NCBI GenBank assembly: GCA_017164015.1
Contig: CP071065.1
Location: forward strand, 2,136,501-2,200,500
Direction of reading: 5' to 3'
DNA: 64,000 nt
Source: Nostoc sp. UHCC 0702
GTDB taxonomy: Bacteria > Cyanobacteriota > Cyanobacteriia > Cyanobacteriales > Nostocaceae
How positions within the stretch are numbered: the first letter of the stretch is position 1; every line of letters starts with the position of its first letter. The position numbers and the translations under genes were made by a program. Under the pieces are notes generated by a model. That model did no database searches, was not told the DNA's origin, and saw only the letters and a program-made list of their open reading frames with translations. Of the stretch, positions 34,821 to 45,000 are shown in pieces.

Positions 34821-35283
34821 TTCTGCCTCCTACTGCATCTAGCGGCAGTTCCACAATTTCAAACCAATATTTGCCTATAGCTGTCATCATCTCAACTAAT
34901 GAAGTAAAGGTGACAGGCTTGATGATGAAGGAATTCGCACCTAAATCATATGTATGATAAATATCTTCTTCTGCACCTGATGTTGTCAAGACTACGACGG
35001 GAATTCGCCGCAGGTACGGGTCAGTTTTAATATCTTTTAGTACCTCCAAACCCTGTTTTTTAGGCATATGCAAATCTAATAAAATTAAACCCGGACGAGG
35101 TGCAATCTTCGTGTCAGTATATTGACCACGATTATACAGATAATCCAGCAATTCTTCGCCATTCCTGACAATATGTAGTTCGATTGGCAATTGACTTTCT
35201 GCCAATGCTTCACCAACCAACATACTGTCATCATCATCATCATCAGCCATTAAGATGGTGACGCTTGTTTGCCGATCCTTCAC
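34786..35283 (-). CDS. Single-domain response regulator, Rcp1-like
   Basis: 165 residues from a GTG start with AAGGAG upstream. Acidic pocket MADDDDDDSMLV, phosphoacceptor D70 in LILLDLHMPKKQG, threonine in VVVLTTSGAEED and lysine in NSFIIKPVTF. The domain with an insertion around YLYNRGQYTDTKIAPRPG is the Rcp1 type that partners phytochrome-class kinases. Its 3' end overlaps the start of the next kinase gene by 35 bases, so the two are translationally coupled. Likely receives phosphate from the GAF kinase encoded upstream. Confidence 0.93.
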   Translation of the reverse strand: MKDRQTSVTILMADDDDDDSMLVGEALAESQLPIELHIVRNGEELLDYLYNRGQYTDTKIAPRPGLILLDLHMPKKQGLEVLKDIKTDPYLRRIPVVVLTTSGAEEDIYHTYDLGANSFIIKPVTFTSLVEMMTAIGKYWFEIVELPLDAVGGRNELQPNQSSSS

Positions 35284-35410
35284 TCTGTATTGTCTCCTTG
35301 ATACTGGTTGTTCACATGAATTAAGTCTTAAACCATAACAAATTACCTAGCATAGTTGTACAATAAACCTTATTTTGGGGTCTTGTAGTAATCCCTCTCC
35401 AGGAAGAAAA

Positions 35411-37471
35411 TTAATTATGAGAATTAACTGCCAATTTGACAATAAATTTTGCCCCTTGTTGTGGTTTACTTTGTGCAGTGATACTGCCATGATGACGTTC
35501 AGCAATTTTTCGACAGATAGCTAAACCTATACCTGTGCCTTCGTATTCCTGCCGAGGATGCAAACGCTGAAAAATATTGAAGATGCGAGCAATATATTTT
35601 TCCTCAAAACCGATACCATTATCTTCTACAATGATTTCGCACATTTCGGAATTGACAGAAACTTTATCTGATTGATTGTTTAAAAATTGACCAGAAATTT
35701 TGACAATAGGCGGTACTTCTTGACGGTGGAATTTTAGAGCATTGCCAATCAGGTTTTGTAACAATTGCCGCATCTGTACAGGATCGGCTTTAATGGTTGG
35801 TAAATCACCTAGTTCCACACGTCCTTTGCTTTGCTGGATACGCAATTCTAAATCAGATAATACTTCTTGTACAGTCTCTGCCAAATTTACAGACACAAAA
35901 GGCTGTGCCCTAGTGGTGACTCGTGAAAGTGTTAACAAATCTTCAATTAAAGACTGCATCCTCAAGGCTGCATTCTGCATTCGTTCGAGATAATCATGCC
36001 CTTGTTCGTTGATGGAGTCGCTACAGGTGGTTTTGAGCCGTTCGCCAAAGGTCTTAATTTTACGTAATGGTTCTTGTAAATCGTGGGAGGCAATAAAGGC
36101 AAATTGTTGTAGTTCTTGATTAGAACGGGCGAGTTCTTGCCGCTGACGAGTTTCTTTCTCTAAAATTAAACTTTGAGCTAGAGCAATGCCTATTTGATCT
36201 GCCAGTTGTCGTAACAGTTGAATTTCCCAGTTTGTCCACTCGCGGGGTGATGCACACTGATGGGTAATTAGCAACCCCCAAAGTTGATTTTGTAAAAAAA
36301 TCGGCACAACAAGGGTGGCTCTGACATGAAATCGTTGCAATAATTGAACGTAACAAGCTGGAATATCAGCTTGTTCGATGTCGGAGATGGCGCTAATTCG
36401 CCCTTGACGGTATTGCTCGATGTAATCTTCCCCAAAGCAAGGGTCAGTAATTTCTTGCCCGGAAACGGTGGGTACACTATCAACTACTGCTTCTTTTACT
36501 ACTATAAAAGAGTCATCGCATTTCAGCCGCCAAATAAATACACGGTCTGCGTGTAATAGCTTTTGCACCTCTGTGACACTAGTTTGAAGAATTTCATCGA
36601 TTTGTAAAGACTGGCGAATTTTGAGAGTGATATCAGCGAATAATTGCGATCGCCTGTTTTGGCGTTGTAATTCTGCGTGTGCTTGCTTGCGCTTGGTAAT
36701 ATCCATGTCTACACCAGACATTCGCACAGCCACGCCAGAAGCGTCGTGAAATACTACTCCTTTACTGGCTAGCCAGCGAATGCTACCATCGCCTAAAACA
36801 ACTCGAAATTCAATATCAAAGTCTGTTCCTTCCTGAATTACCTGCTGAATCACACTGTTAACGAAATTGCGTTCTTGCAGATGAATGCAGTTAATTAAAG
36901 CTTCATAAGTGCCATCGAAAGAGGGTGTTTCGATACCGTAAAGCGCTTCTAGGTTATCTGAGTAAGTAATTTTGTGGGTTTGGAGATCCCAGTTCCAGAT
37001 CCCCATGTGGGCTGCTGACAATGCCATCCTCAGTTGTGCTTCTTGGAGTTTAGCTTGTTCAGTTTGCTGTCGCAACTTCTGCATTGTGCGATTAGCTGCC
37101 ACAAGACGGCGTACTCTTTGAGACAATACTGGCCAATGAATTGGTTTGGTAATAAAATCAGTTGCACCCACAGCAAAAGCTTGTTCTACAGATGCTTGAT
37201 CATAAAGAGCCGTAATCATTAATACAGGTATACTTTCACCATCAGAGAGTGCTTGCAATTTAGCACAACAGGTAAACCCATCCATGATGGGCATGAGAGC
37301 ATCCAGCAGTACAATATCTGGGTGTAGGCGAGTGTAGGTATTAAGTGCCTCATAACCGTTACTCGCTTCTATTACCTGATATCCTGCTTCTTGCATGAGA
37401 AAGCACAGATGCATCCGCGTCAAATCGTCGTCGTCTACAACTAGAACCAGGGCAGAATCTTGGTTAGTCAT
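35411..37471 (-). CDS. Sensor histidine kinase: receiver-PAS-GAF (cyanobacteriochrome-like)-HisKA-HATPase
   Basis: 686 residues. Receiver (1-125, D57 in IVLLDALMPIMDG), PAS (about 145-262), GAF (about 275-435), H box FAFIASHDLQEPLRKIKTFG (H463) and ATPase with NLIGNALKFH, VEDNGIGFEE and EGTGIGLAICRK. The GAF follows the cyanobacteriochrome pattern closely: ITDPCFGEDYIEQYRQGRI (a DXCF motif, C345) and PACYVQLLQRFHVRATLVVP, where C373 is at the usual bilin-attachment place but is followed by Tyr instead of His. It may be a light sensor. The HisKA type matches phytochrome-class kinases. Its start lies in a TGACTAA repeat without a ribosome site. Confidence 0.9.
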   Translation of the reverse strand: MTNQDSALVLVVDDDDLTRMHLCFLMQEAGYQVIEASNGYEALNTYTRLHPDIVLLDALMPIMDGFTCCAKLQALSDGESIPVLMITALYDQASVEQAFAVGATDFITKPIHWPVLSQRVRRLVAANRTMQKLRQQTEQAKLQEAQLRMALSAAHMGIWNWDLQTHKITYSDNLEALYGIETPSFDGTYEALINCIHLQERNFVNSVIQQVIQEGTDFDIEFRVVLGDGSIRWLASKGVVFHDASGVAVRMSGVDMDITKRKQAHAELQRQNRRSQLFADITLKIRQSLQIDEILQTSVTEVQKLLHADRVFIWRLKCDDSFIVVKEAVVDSVPTVSGQEITDPCFGEDYIEQYRQGRISAISDIEQADIPACYVQLLQRFHVRATLVVPIFLQNQLWGLLITHQCASPREWTNWEIQLLRQLADQIGIALAQSLILEKETRQRQELARSNQELQQFAFIASHDLQEPLRKIKTFGERLKTTCSDSINEQGHDYLERMQNAALRMQSLIEDLLTLSRVTTRAQPFVSVNLAETVQEVLSDLELRIQQSKGRVELGDLPTIKADPVQMRQLLQNLIGNALKFHRQEVPPIVKISGQFLNNQSDKVSVNSEMCEIIVEDNGIGFEEKYIARIFNIFQRLHPRQEYEGTGIGLAICRKIAERHHGSITAQSKPQQGAKFIVKLAVNSHN

Positions 37472-37473
37472 TA

Positions 37474-37683
37474 GTTAAGAGTCAAAAGTCAAGAGTCAAA
37501 AGTCAAAAGTCAAAAGTCAAAAGTCAAAAGTCATTTGTACATAGTTTAAATGGTTTTTGACTGACAACTGACCACTGACAACTGACCACTGACAACTGAC
37601 CACTGACCACTGACAACTGACAACTCACAACTGACAACTGACCACTGACAACTGACCACTGACAACTGACAACTGACCACTGA
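37474..37683. repeat. Heptamer arrays (AAAGTCA)n and (TGACAACTGACCAC)n
   Basis: About eight copies of AAAGTCA-type units (37478-37533), then alternating ACTGACA and ACTGACC heptamers (37557-37683). They fill the whole spacer between two kinase genes and touch the stop codon of one and the start codon of the other. Confidence 0.9.
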
Positions 37684-40122
37684 CTATTTGTGAAGAATTG
37701 TATGCAAAACTCTCAATAATTGCTGTAGTGTGAAAGGTTTGGGTAAAAAGGCTGTGTGCATAGATGCTTTCGCGATCGCATACTGGTCGCCTGTTACTAG
37801 TCCGCTGACAGCAATTATGGAAAGTTGCGGGTTCATATTCTGCAATGTGCTAATAATGGTTGCTCCATCTATATCTGGCATCACCATATCAATAATCACG
37901 GCAATAATTTTATCTTGATGTTGGGTGTAAAGTGCGATCGCTTCGGTACCATCACTAGCACTCATGGTTTTGTAATTATATTTTTCTAAAGAGGTAGTGG
38001 TAATCTCTCGAATCGCTGCTTCGTCATCAACTACTAAAATCCATTCTCCGTCACCGACTGGCATTTCTATATTTTCTAATGTCTGGATTACATCTGTATT
38101 CTGGGCTGGTAGATATACTTGAAAGGTTGTGCCTTTGCTTACTTTGCTTGTGACGGTGATAAATCCACCATGTGCTTTCACAATTCCTAGGACTGTTGAT
38201 AGACCCAACCCTGTACCATTACTCAATTGTTTTGTGGTGAAAAATGGTTCAAAAATTCTATCTAATAATTCACTCTCGATGCCTAATCCTGTATCAGTTA
38301 TTGTGAGAACTATGTAATTACCAACTTGGGCATCTAGATGCATGATTGCATAGTTTTGATCAATAAAAATATTCTCGGCGGTGATTGTGAGTTTTCCACC
38401 TTTTGGCATAGCGTCACGAGCATTCAGACATAAATTCATCAGTACCTGATGCAGTTGGGTACTATCAGCACGTACAGGTAACAAGTCTGGCTGAATTTCT
38501 GTGGCGATCGCAATTGATTTGGGAAATGTTTGTTGGAGAGTTTGCTGCATTTCTAAAATCAAATGCTTGACTTGAATTATGCTGCCAAGAGGTGTCGTAC
38601 CTTGTCCAGTGACATCGCTTTCAATTCCCCGCACAAAGGTTAGCACTTGTTTAACTAAATTAGCACCACGTTTGGCGTTGCTTTCTACGATTGATAGTAT
38701 TTGCTGAGTGCTGGGATCGCTGCATTTGTTTTTCAGCAGTTGTACTGACATCATAATTGGTGACAACACATTATTTAAATCGTGAGCAATGCCACTAGCA
38801 AGAGTGCCAATACTCTCAATGCGTTGCGCTCGTAAAAATTGCTTTTCTAGTTGTTTCTTTTGGGTAATATCTGTGTCTACAACTAAAATTGATTTAGTTG
38901 GCGAGTGTTCATCATGTATTAATGTCCAGCGACTTGCGACTGTGATTTCTTGACCAGATTTGCTAATTTTTTGCAATTCTCCTTGCCAAGAACCATCTTT
39001 TAAAACAGTGTTGTAGATTTCTTGGTGCTGGGGCAAATATTCGCTGTACAACAGCTGATTAGCATTTTGATTGATAGCTTCAACTTTATTCCAACCGTAA
39101 AGAGTTTCGGCGGTTTTATTCCAATATAAAATCTTGTGAGACAAATCTTGTACGATAATTGCATCTGTAGTGATATCCAGCAATGCGGCTTGTTCTTTGA
39201 TTTGTTGTTCTGCTTGCTGGCGTTGAGTGATATCTTCAACTATGTAGGCAAATTGCGATCGCTGGCTGGAACTAGGGATCGCTCTGACTGTTGCCAAGAG
39301 CCATATTTTACCTTGGGAAGTATCGTAAGAATATTCAAACTTTACGGGTAATTGGGTACATTCTGCTTGACGAAAGTAATGAATCCACTCAGTTACATGC
39401 TGGTGTGTCGCACCCATTTCTCGTGCGAGGCGATTTTGCATTGCTTCTGGGGTGAGTCCAAAAAATTTAGCTGTGGCGAGGTTATCAGTAATATGCAAAA
39501 TGTCATTATCGACTAGTTCCACGATTCCCATCATCATCGGCGCACTGTTGAAGAAACTGTGGAGGATAGACTCACTTTGGTGTAGTGCTTTTTGTGTATG
39601 TTGATACTCAGTTTTTATGCTTGCTAGTTCCCCTAAATTCCTGCGGATTTCTAGTTGTTTGAGTACCAATCGGCAAAGCGATCGCAGTGCTTCCACTTGT
39701 TTTTCACTAATTTGGCGTGGTACGGTGTCTATGACACACAAAGTCCCGATGACCTCCCCTCCTGGTACGATCAAAGGTACACCAGCATAAAATCTCACAT
39801 ATGGACTTGAGGTTACTACTACTTCTGTGGCAAACTGCTCATCAGCCAAGGTATTGGGAATAATCAAAGTATCTGTTTGCTGGATGCAAAATCGACACAA
39901 ACTGATGTTTATGGGCATTTCCTGCATATCTAACCCCACTTTGGCTTTAAACCATTGACGGTTAGCATCAATTAAATTAATTAAAGCTATTGGTGTATCA
40001 CATATCTGCGCGGCTAAGGACACCAGATCGTCAAATGCTTGTTCTGGCGGAGTGTCAAGAATATTATATCGGTGGAGAGCCTCAAGCCTTGCTGCTTCAT
40101 GGTTACACACTGAAGATTGCAT
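37684..40122 (-). CDS. Hybrid sensor histidine kinase: GAF-PAS-PAS-HisKA-HATPase-receiver
   Basis: 812 residues. N-terminal GAF (about 12-160: YNILDTPPEQAFDDLVSLAA, INISLCRFCIQ, YAGVPLIVPGGEVIGTLCVI), PAS 1 (about 183-300), PAS 2 (about 310-425), H box [15 protein letters not shown] with H447, ATPase (LNARDAMPKGG, DTGLGI, SNGTGLGLSTVLG) and receiver with D745 in VIIDMVMPDIDG. From PAS 2 on it is a paralogue of the 32898-34820 kinase. The GAF is the redox/small-ligand type common in cyanobacteria and lacks a bilin motif. First gene of the phosphorelay cluster by direction of transcription. Confidence 0.93.
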   Translation of the reverse strand: MQSSVCNHEAARLEALHRYNILDTPPEQAFDDLVSLAAQICDTPIALINLIDANRQWFKAKVGLDMQEMPINISLCRFCIQQTDTLIIPNTLADEQFATEVVVTSSPYVRFYAGVPLIVPGGEVIGTLCVIDTVPRQISEKQVEALRSLCRLVLKQLEIRRNLGELASIKTEYQHTQKALHQSESILHSFFNSAPMMMGIVELVDNDILHITDNLATAKFFGLTPEAMQNRLAREMGATHQHVTEWIHYFRQAECTQLPVKFEYSYDTSQGKIWLLATVRAIPSSSQRSQFAYIVEDITQRQQAEQQIKEQAALLDITTDAIIVQDLSHKILYWNKTAETLYGWNKVEAINQNANQLLYSEYLPQHQEIYNTVLKDGSWQGELQKISKSGQEITVASRWTLIHDEHSPTKSILVVDTDITQKKQLEKQFLRAQRIESIGTLASGIAHDLNNVLSPIMMSVQLLKNKCSDPSTQQILSIVESNAKRGANLVKQVLTFVRGIESDVTGQGTTPLGSIIQVKHLILEMQQTLQQTFPKSIAIATEIQPDLLPVRADSTQLHQVLMNLCLNARDAMPKGGKLTITAENIFIDQNYAIMHLDAQVGNYIVLTITDTGLGIESELLDRIFEPFFTTKQLSNGTGLGLSTVLGIVKAHGGFITVTSKVSKGTTFQVYLPAQNTDVIQTLENIEMPVGDGEWILVVDDEAAIREITTTSLEKYNYKTMSASDGTEAIALYTQHQDKIIAVIIDMVMPDIDGATIISTLQNMNPQLSIIAVSGLVTGDQYAIAKASMHTAFLPKPFTLQQLLRVLHTILHK

Positions 40123-40205
40123 TAACTTTTTCCTACTGTTACTGAATTACAACTTGCCTAAAATTGAGTAGCAATGGGTAGAAATGGGTAGAAACGGGCA
40201 GCAAT
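40123..40205. other. Upstream region of the hybrid kinase
   Basis: Short leader with GGTAGAAAT repeats near 40175-40195 (three AATGGGTAG-like units); no specific signal. Confidence 0.4.
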
Positions 40206-40363
40206 TATATCAAGTTCGGCTAATTACTTACGATCTAGTCGGTTTGCTTGGTAATAGGTAATAGGTAATGGGTAATAGGTAATACTCAAAACCAATTACC
40301 AATTACCAATTCCCAATTACCGACCTCCACAGATATCATAAGTGTTTAAACGGACATGATATT
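40206..40363. mobile_element. MITE family 2, copy 3
   Basis: Same order and orientation as copy 1: TATATCAAGTTCGGCTAATT at the left, AAACGGACATGATATTA at the right, with GGTAATA and CAATTAC arrays inside. Confidence 0.85.
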
Positions 40364-40850
40364 AAGTTACACTTTCTTGCTCTTTTGTCGCTTACAGTTT
40401 TTTCAATCCATCAAGCAGGGTAGGTGTAACAGACGTAGCACAGAACTACTGCCTGTTATGAGTTTGGTTTCAAGTGCCATACACATTTACTAATTGGTAG
40501 TCCAAATGGTAAATGCTTCCTGATTAACTAAGCCTTCTCTGCACTTGTTGTTAAGCAAGTTATGCTCGAAATTATCTAAACTATTAGCAGCTAAGCTTGA
40601 ATATTCTCATTATAGTAATATGTCTAAGGGAGGATGACAGGAAAATTAGCTTTTTCAATAAATATACTACGAATATACCTAATTTAGGCCATTATTAATA
40701 CTCTCATAACAGGGAATAAATTGCTTTTACTAGATGAATAGCTGATCAGAGTTAGATGATCAATTTTAACAGGTTTGTATAAAATTAACAGGAATGCTCA
40801 CTGGCTCCTGCTCACTGAGACTTTGATTTCCTCACGAATTAGGAATTACA
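40364..40850. other. Spacer upstream of moaE, nothing recognised
   Basis: AT-rich region of nearly 490 bases with no coding signal; presumably holds the moaE promoter. Confidence 0.5.
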
Positions 40851-41336
40851 ATGACAACTACACTTACCTCTGCGATTAAACCAAAAGCTGAAGATAGCTT
40901 TGCCATTACCTTTGCGCCGTTATTGATTGAAGAAATTTATGCTCAAGCAGACGATCCAGCCAATGGGGCTGTGGTGGTGATGAGTGGTATGGTTCGCAAT
41001 AATACTGATGGGCAACCTGTGGTTTCCTTAGAATATCAAGCCTATGAACCGATGGCATTGCGAGTGTTTTATCAAATTGCCGCTGATATTCGCTCCTTTT
41101 GGCCTGATGTGAAACGGGTAGTGATTCATCACCGTATTGGGCATTTACAGGTTGGAGAAATCAGCGTTTTAGTGGCTATTGGTTGTCCGCATCGGCGCGA
41201 GGCGTTTGAAGCTTGTCAGTATGCTATTGACACGCTCAAACATAATGCTCCTATTTGGAAAAAAGAACATTGGACCAATGGTTCTAGCAGTTGGGTGAGT
41301 ATTGGTGCTTGTGAACAATCAACAGAAAGTTGTTAA
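40851..41336 (+). CDS. moaE: Molybdopterin synthase catalytic subunit MoaE
   Basis: 161 residues. MoaE signatures: GAVVVMSGMVRNNTDGQPVV, LEYQAYEPMALRVFYQIAAD, VVIHHRIGHLQVGEISVLVA, GCPHRREAFEACQYAIDTLK and the active-site lysines in HNAPIWKKEHW. With MoaD it inserts the two sulfurs that form molybdopterin, used by nitrate reductase and other molybdoenzymes. The first 15 residues are extra compared with the minimal family. No other moa gene is adjacent. Confidence 0.96.
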   Translation: MTTTLTSAIKPKAEDSFAITFAPLLIEEIYAQADDPANGAVVVMSGMVRNNTDGQPVVSLEYQAYEPMALRVFYQIAADIRSFWPDVKRVVIHHRIGHLQVGEISVLVAIGCPHRREAFEACQYAIDTLKHNAPIWKKEHWTNGSSSWVSIGACEQSTESC

Positions 41337-41436
41337 ACCGCTAAGCTAAAACACATTAAATTTGCACAATTACTTTATATGGACGTTCTTTGTCATTTGT
41401 CATTGGTCAAAAGTATTTACAATGGACTAATGACTA

Positions 41437-41697
41437 ATGACGGTCTTTACGAGTGATGATGCAACTTGGATGCACATTAGCTTAGCTCGACTTTATCCAA
41501 AATTAAGAACTCGGTTTTCTTTATCCGGCAAAAACTCTGGCTTTTTGGCAAATACTTTTTCCACGTCACAGATTATCGATGAAGTTAAAAAAGTAAAACT
41601 ACCGTCCCACAGAGGTTTTAGCGATAGCGATCGCATTGCCAAAAAAATGGATAAAGTCGAGCTAAGAGGATGTTTTAAAAGTTTTGGGCGAATATAA
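41437..41697 (+). CDS. Uncertain short open frame, 3' end made by a MITE
   Basis: 86 codons, starting at an ATG inside a GACTAATGACTAATGAC heptamer run without ribosome site. The first 75 codons look mildly protein-like (WMHISLARLYPKLRTRFSL) but match nothing I know; the last 10 come from the MITE at 41663. It may be the truncated front of a lost gene, or chance. Confidence 0.25.
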   Translation: MTVFTSDDATWMHISLARLYPKLRTRFSLSGKNSGFLANTFSTSQIIDEVKKVKLPSHRGFSDSDRIAKKMDKVELRGCFKSFGRI

Positions 41698-41892
41698 TTC
41701 GCTACTACACAGGCAAAGTCCACCTTCGTGGACTAATGAAAAAATAAGCATCTCAACCCGCGCAGGCGGGTTTTGTCTGTATAGCCAAGCCACTGCGCTA
41801 TCGCGGTTCCCCGACAGCCGCGCATGTGGCGCGTGACTTCTAGTCGCCAGGGCTAGTCTGCCGACGCTCCTACGTCGCTACCGCTTCACTAA
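41663..41892. mobile_element. MITE of the AGAGGATGTTT family, copy B (right end degraded)
   Basis: Left end TAAGAGGATGTTTTAAAAG is identical to the terminal repeat of the IS5 remnant at 32122-32140. The interior (TAATTCGCTACTACACAGG, TAGCCAAGCCACTGCG, GGCGCGTGACTTCTAGTCGC) matches the reverse complement of copy A. The right end is replaced by ACGCTCCTACGTCGCTACC and no terminal repeat is seen. Confidence 0.75.
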
Positions 41893-42017
41893 TAACCCAG
41901 TACAACCCACAAGAAAAAAAACTCATACTTGCATGAATCCTAGCAAAAATTGAGATGCTCTCTGGGAATACTAGCTTCATGAGGCAAAAATGTAATTTTA
42001 CTATCAGGTAGGTATAA

Positions 42018-45000
42018 ATGAGTACTGTGAGCCAAATCCCCATTATTGCCGGATATCAAATTAGCTCTCAACTGTATGCAGGCTCCAGAACCAAAGTATA
42101 TCGAGCTATTAGAGAGCAAGAAACACTCGCAGTAGTCATTAAACTTCTGACATCTAAATATCCCAGTTTCAACGAATTATTGCAATTTCGCAATCAATAT
42201 ACCATTAGCAAAAATCTCAACATTCCCGGTATCATTCATCCCTTATCGTTAGAAACCTATGGAAATGGTTATATTTTGGTGATGGAAGATCGGGGGGAAA
42301 TTTCTTTACGAGAATACATTCAAGCTACTACTCTGTCACTGGTTGAATTTTTGGCGATCGCTATCCAATTAACCAATATTGTCCACAGTTTACACCAAAA
42401 CCGTGTGATTCACAAAGACATCAAACCCGCGAACATTCTGATTCATCCCCAAACAAAACAAGTTCAACTGATCGACTTTAGTATCGCTTCTCTGTTGCCT
42501 AAAGAAACCCAAGAAATTAAAAGTCCCAATGTTTTAGAAGGAACCCTTGCTTATATTTCACCTGAACAAACTGGCAGGATGAACCGAGGCATAGACTACC
42601 GCAGTGATTTTTATTCTCTGGGTGTGACATTTTATGAATTATTAACAGGAGAGTTACCATTTATCTGTGATGATCCGATGGAATTGGTGCATTGTCATAT
42701 TGCCAAAATGCCTATGGCATTGGGGAATAGGCAAGAGATTCCGCAGGTAGTTGCGGATATTGTCATGAAATTAATGGCGAAAAACGCCGAAGATAGATAT
42801 CAGAGTGCTTTAGGATTAAAACACGATTTAGAAAATTGTTTGTATCAACTTAAAAATACTGGCAAAATTACAAATTTTGAAATTGCTCAGCGGGATGTAT
42901 ACGATCGCTTTCTCATCAAAGAAAGACTCTACGGACGTGAAGTAGAAGTTCAGACTTTACTAGATGCCTTTGAGCGCGTCGCCAACGGCACATCTGAAAT
43001 GATGTTGGTGGCAGGGTTTTCAGGGATTGGTAAAACTGCGGTAGTCAATGAAGTTCACAAACCAATTACTCGTCAGCAAGGGTATTTTATCAAAGGAAAA
43101 TTTGACCAATTTAATCGTAATATCCCCCTATCAGCTTTTGTGCAAGTATTACGGGATTTAATGGGACAATTGTTGTCAGAATCTGACGCACACTTAGCAC
43201 AATGGAAAACCAAGATTCTGGAGGCTGTGGGAGAAAATGGACAAATTTTAATTGAGGTAATTCCTGAACTGGAACGAATTATTGGTAAGCAACCTTCTGC
43301 GCCAGAACTATCACCGACTGCGGCACAAAATCGCTTTAATTTATTGTTTCAAAAATTTATTGCAGTCTTTACAACAAAAGAACATCCGTTAGTAATGTTT
43401 CTGGATGACTTACAGTGGGCGGATTCGGCTTCCCTTGTGTTGATTAAACTACTGATGCAGGATAACAGTTATTTACTACTGTTGGGGGCTTATCGAGACA
43501 ATGAAGTTTCGCCGGCACATCCATTCATCTTGACGGTGGAGGAACTGAAGAAAGCCCAGAAGACTCTTAATACAATTACTCTTTCACCTCTTGCCTTGAA
43601 TGATACAAATCAGTTAGTTGCTGATACATTGCATTGTACAACACAGCGATCGCGTCCCCTCACAGAATTAATCGATCGCAAAACTCAAGGAAATCCGTTT
43701 TTTATCACCCAGTTTCTCAAAGCATTACACGAAGACAAACAGATTAAGTTTAATTGTGACCAAGGCTATTGGGAATGTGATATTGTCCAAATTAATGCGC
43801 TTTCCCTCACCGATGATGTGGTGGAATTTATGGCGCAGCAGTTGCAGAAATTGCCAAAAGCAACGCAACAAGTACTCAAGTTAGCGGCTTGTATCGGCAA
43901 TCAATTTGATTTAGCAACCTTGGCGATCGTTTTCGAACAATCACAAGCAGATACGGCGGCAGCTTTGTGGAAAGCCTTACAAGAAGGACTGATTCTGCCA
44001 CAAAGTCAATTATATAAATTTTATCTCAGCCATGATCAGGCAGATGCAAATACTAGCAACATCGAAAATATCACCTATCGATTTCTGCACGATCGCGTCC
44101 AACAAGCCGCCTATTCTCTAATTCCTGAGGAGCAAAAACAAACAACCCATTATCACATAGGACAACTACTCCTAGAAAAGATTTCTCCAAAAGCAAGAGT
44201 TGACCGCATTTTTGAGGTGGTCAATCAATTAAACTATGGTACTGCTTTAATTAGCGAACAAAGCGAACGAGAGGAACTCGCACAACTTAACCTCACAGCC
44301 TGTCGCAAAGCCAAAAGCGCAACCGCTTATCAGGCGGCTCGTGAATATGTGGCAGTGGGTTTGTCTCTATTAGGAGAAAAAGCTTGGCAACAGCAATACC
44401 AAATCACTCTTGCTTTTCATGAATTAGCTGCTGAATTAGCTTACCTGTGCGGTGACTTTGAAATGATGGAACATTTCATTGAAATTGTCATTGAACAGAC
44501 ACATTCTCAACTAGAAAAAGTCAACGTTTACCGAATCAGAATACAGGCTAATGCCTCCCAGAATAGACTTGCTGAAGCTGTGGCCATCGGTACACAAATC
44601 CTGCAACAGCTGGGTGCCACCTTTCCCGAAACACCGACACAGACGGATATTCAACAGGCAATCCAAGAAATCAGCGAACTGATTGGTGACAGAGAAATTG
44701 CAGATTTAATTCACCTAAAAGCGATGGTTGATCCAGAAAAACTGGCAATTGTCCAGATTGCCAATAGCATTTTACCAGCAGCTTTCAACTCCGGCTCTTC
44801 CATATTTCCATTCGTAATTTGTTTGTCAATTAAATTATCTATTCAATATGGAAATACATCGACATCAGCCTATAGCTATGCTTGCTATGGCATCCTTCTA
44901 TGTAGAGTTTTGCAAGATGTAAATATAGCAACAAAGTTTGCACATTTGGCACTCGCTATCATCACCAAATTTGATGCCAAAGCGATAAAAACTGAAGTAT

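Noticed and set aside
37474..37683. Regular repeats resembling a CRISPR array
   Set aside because: Contiguous heptamers without unique spacers; no cas genes in the window.
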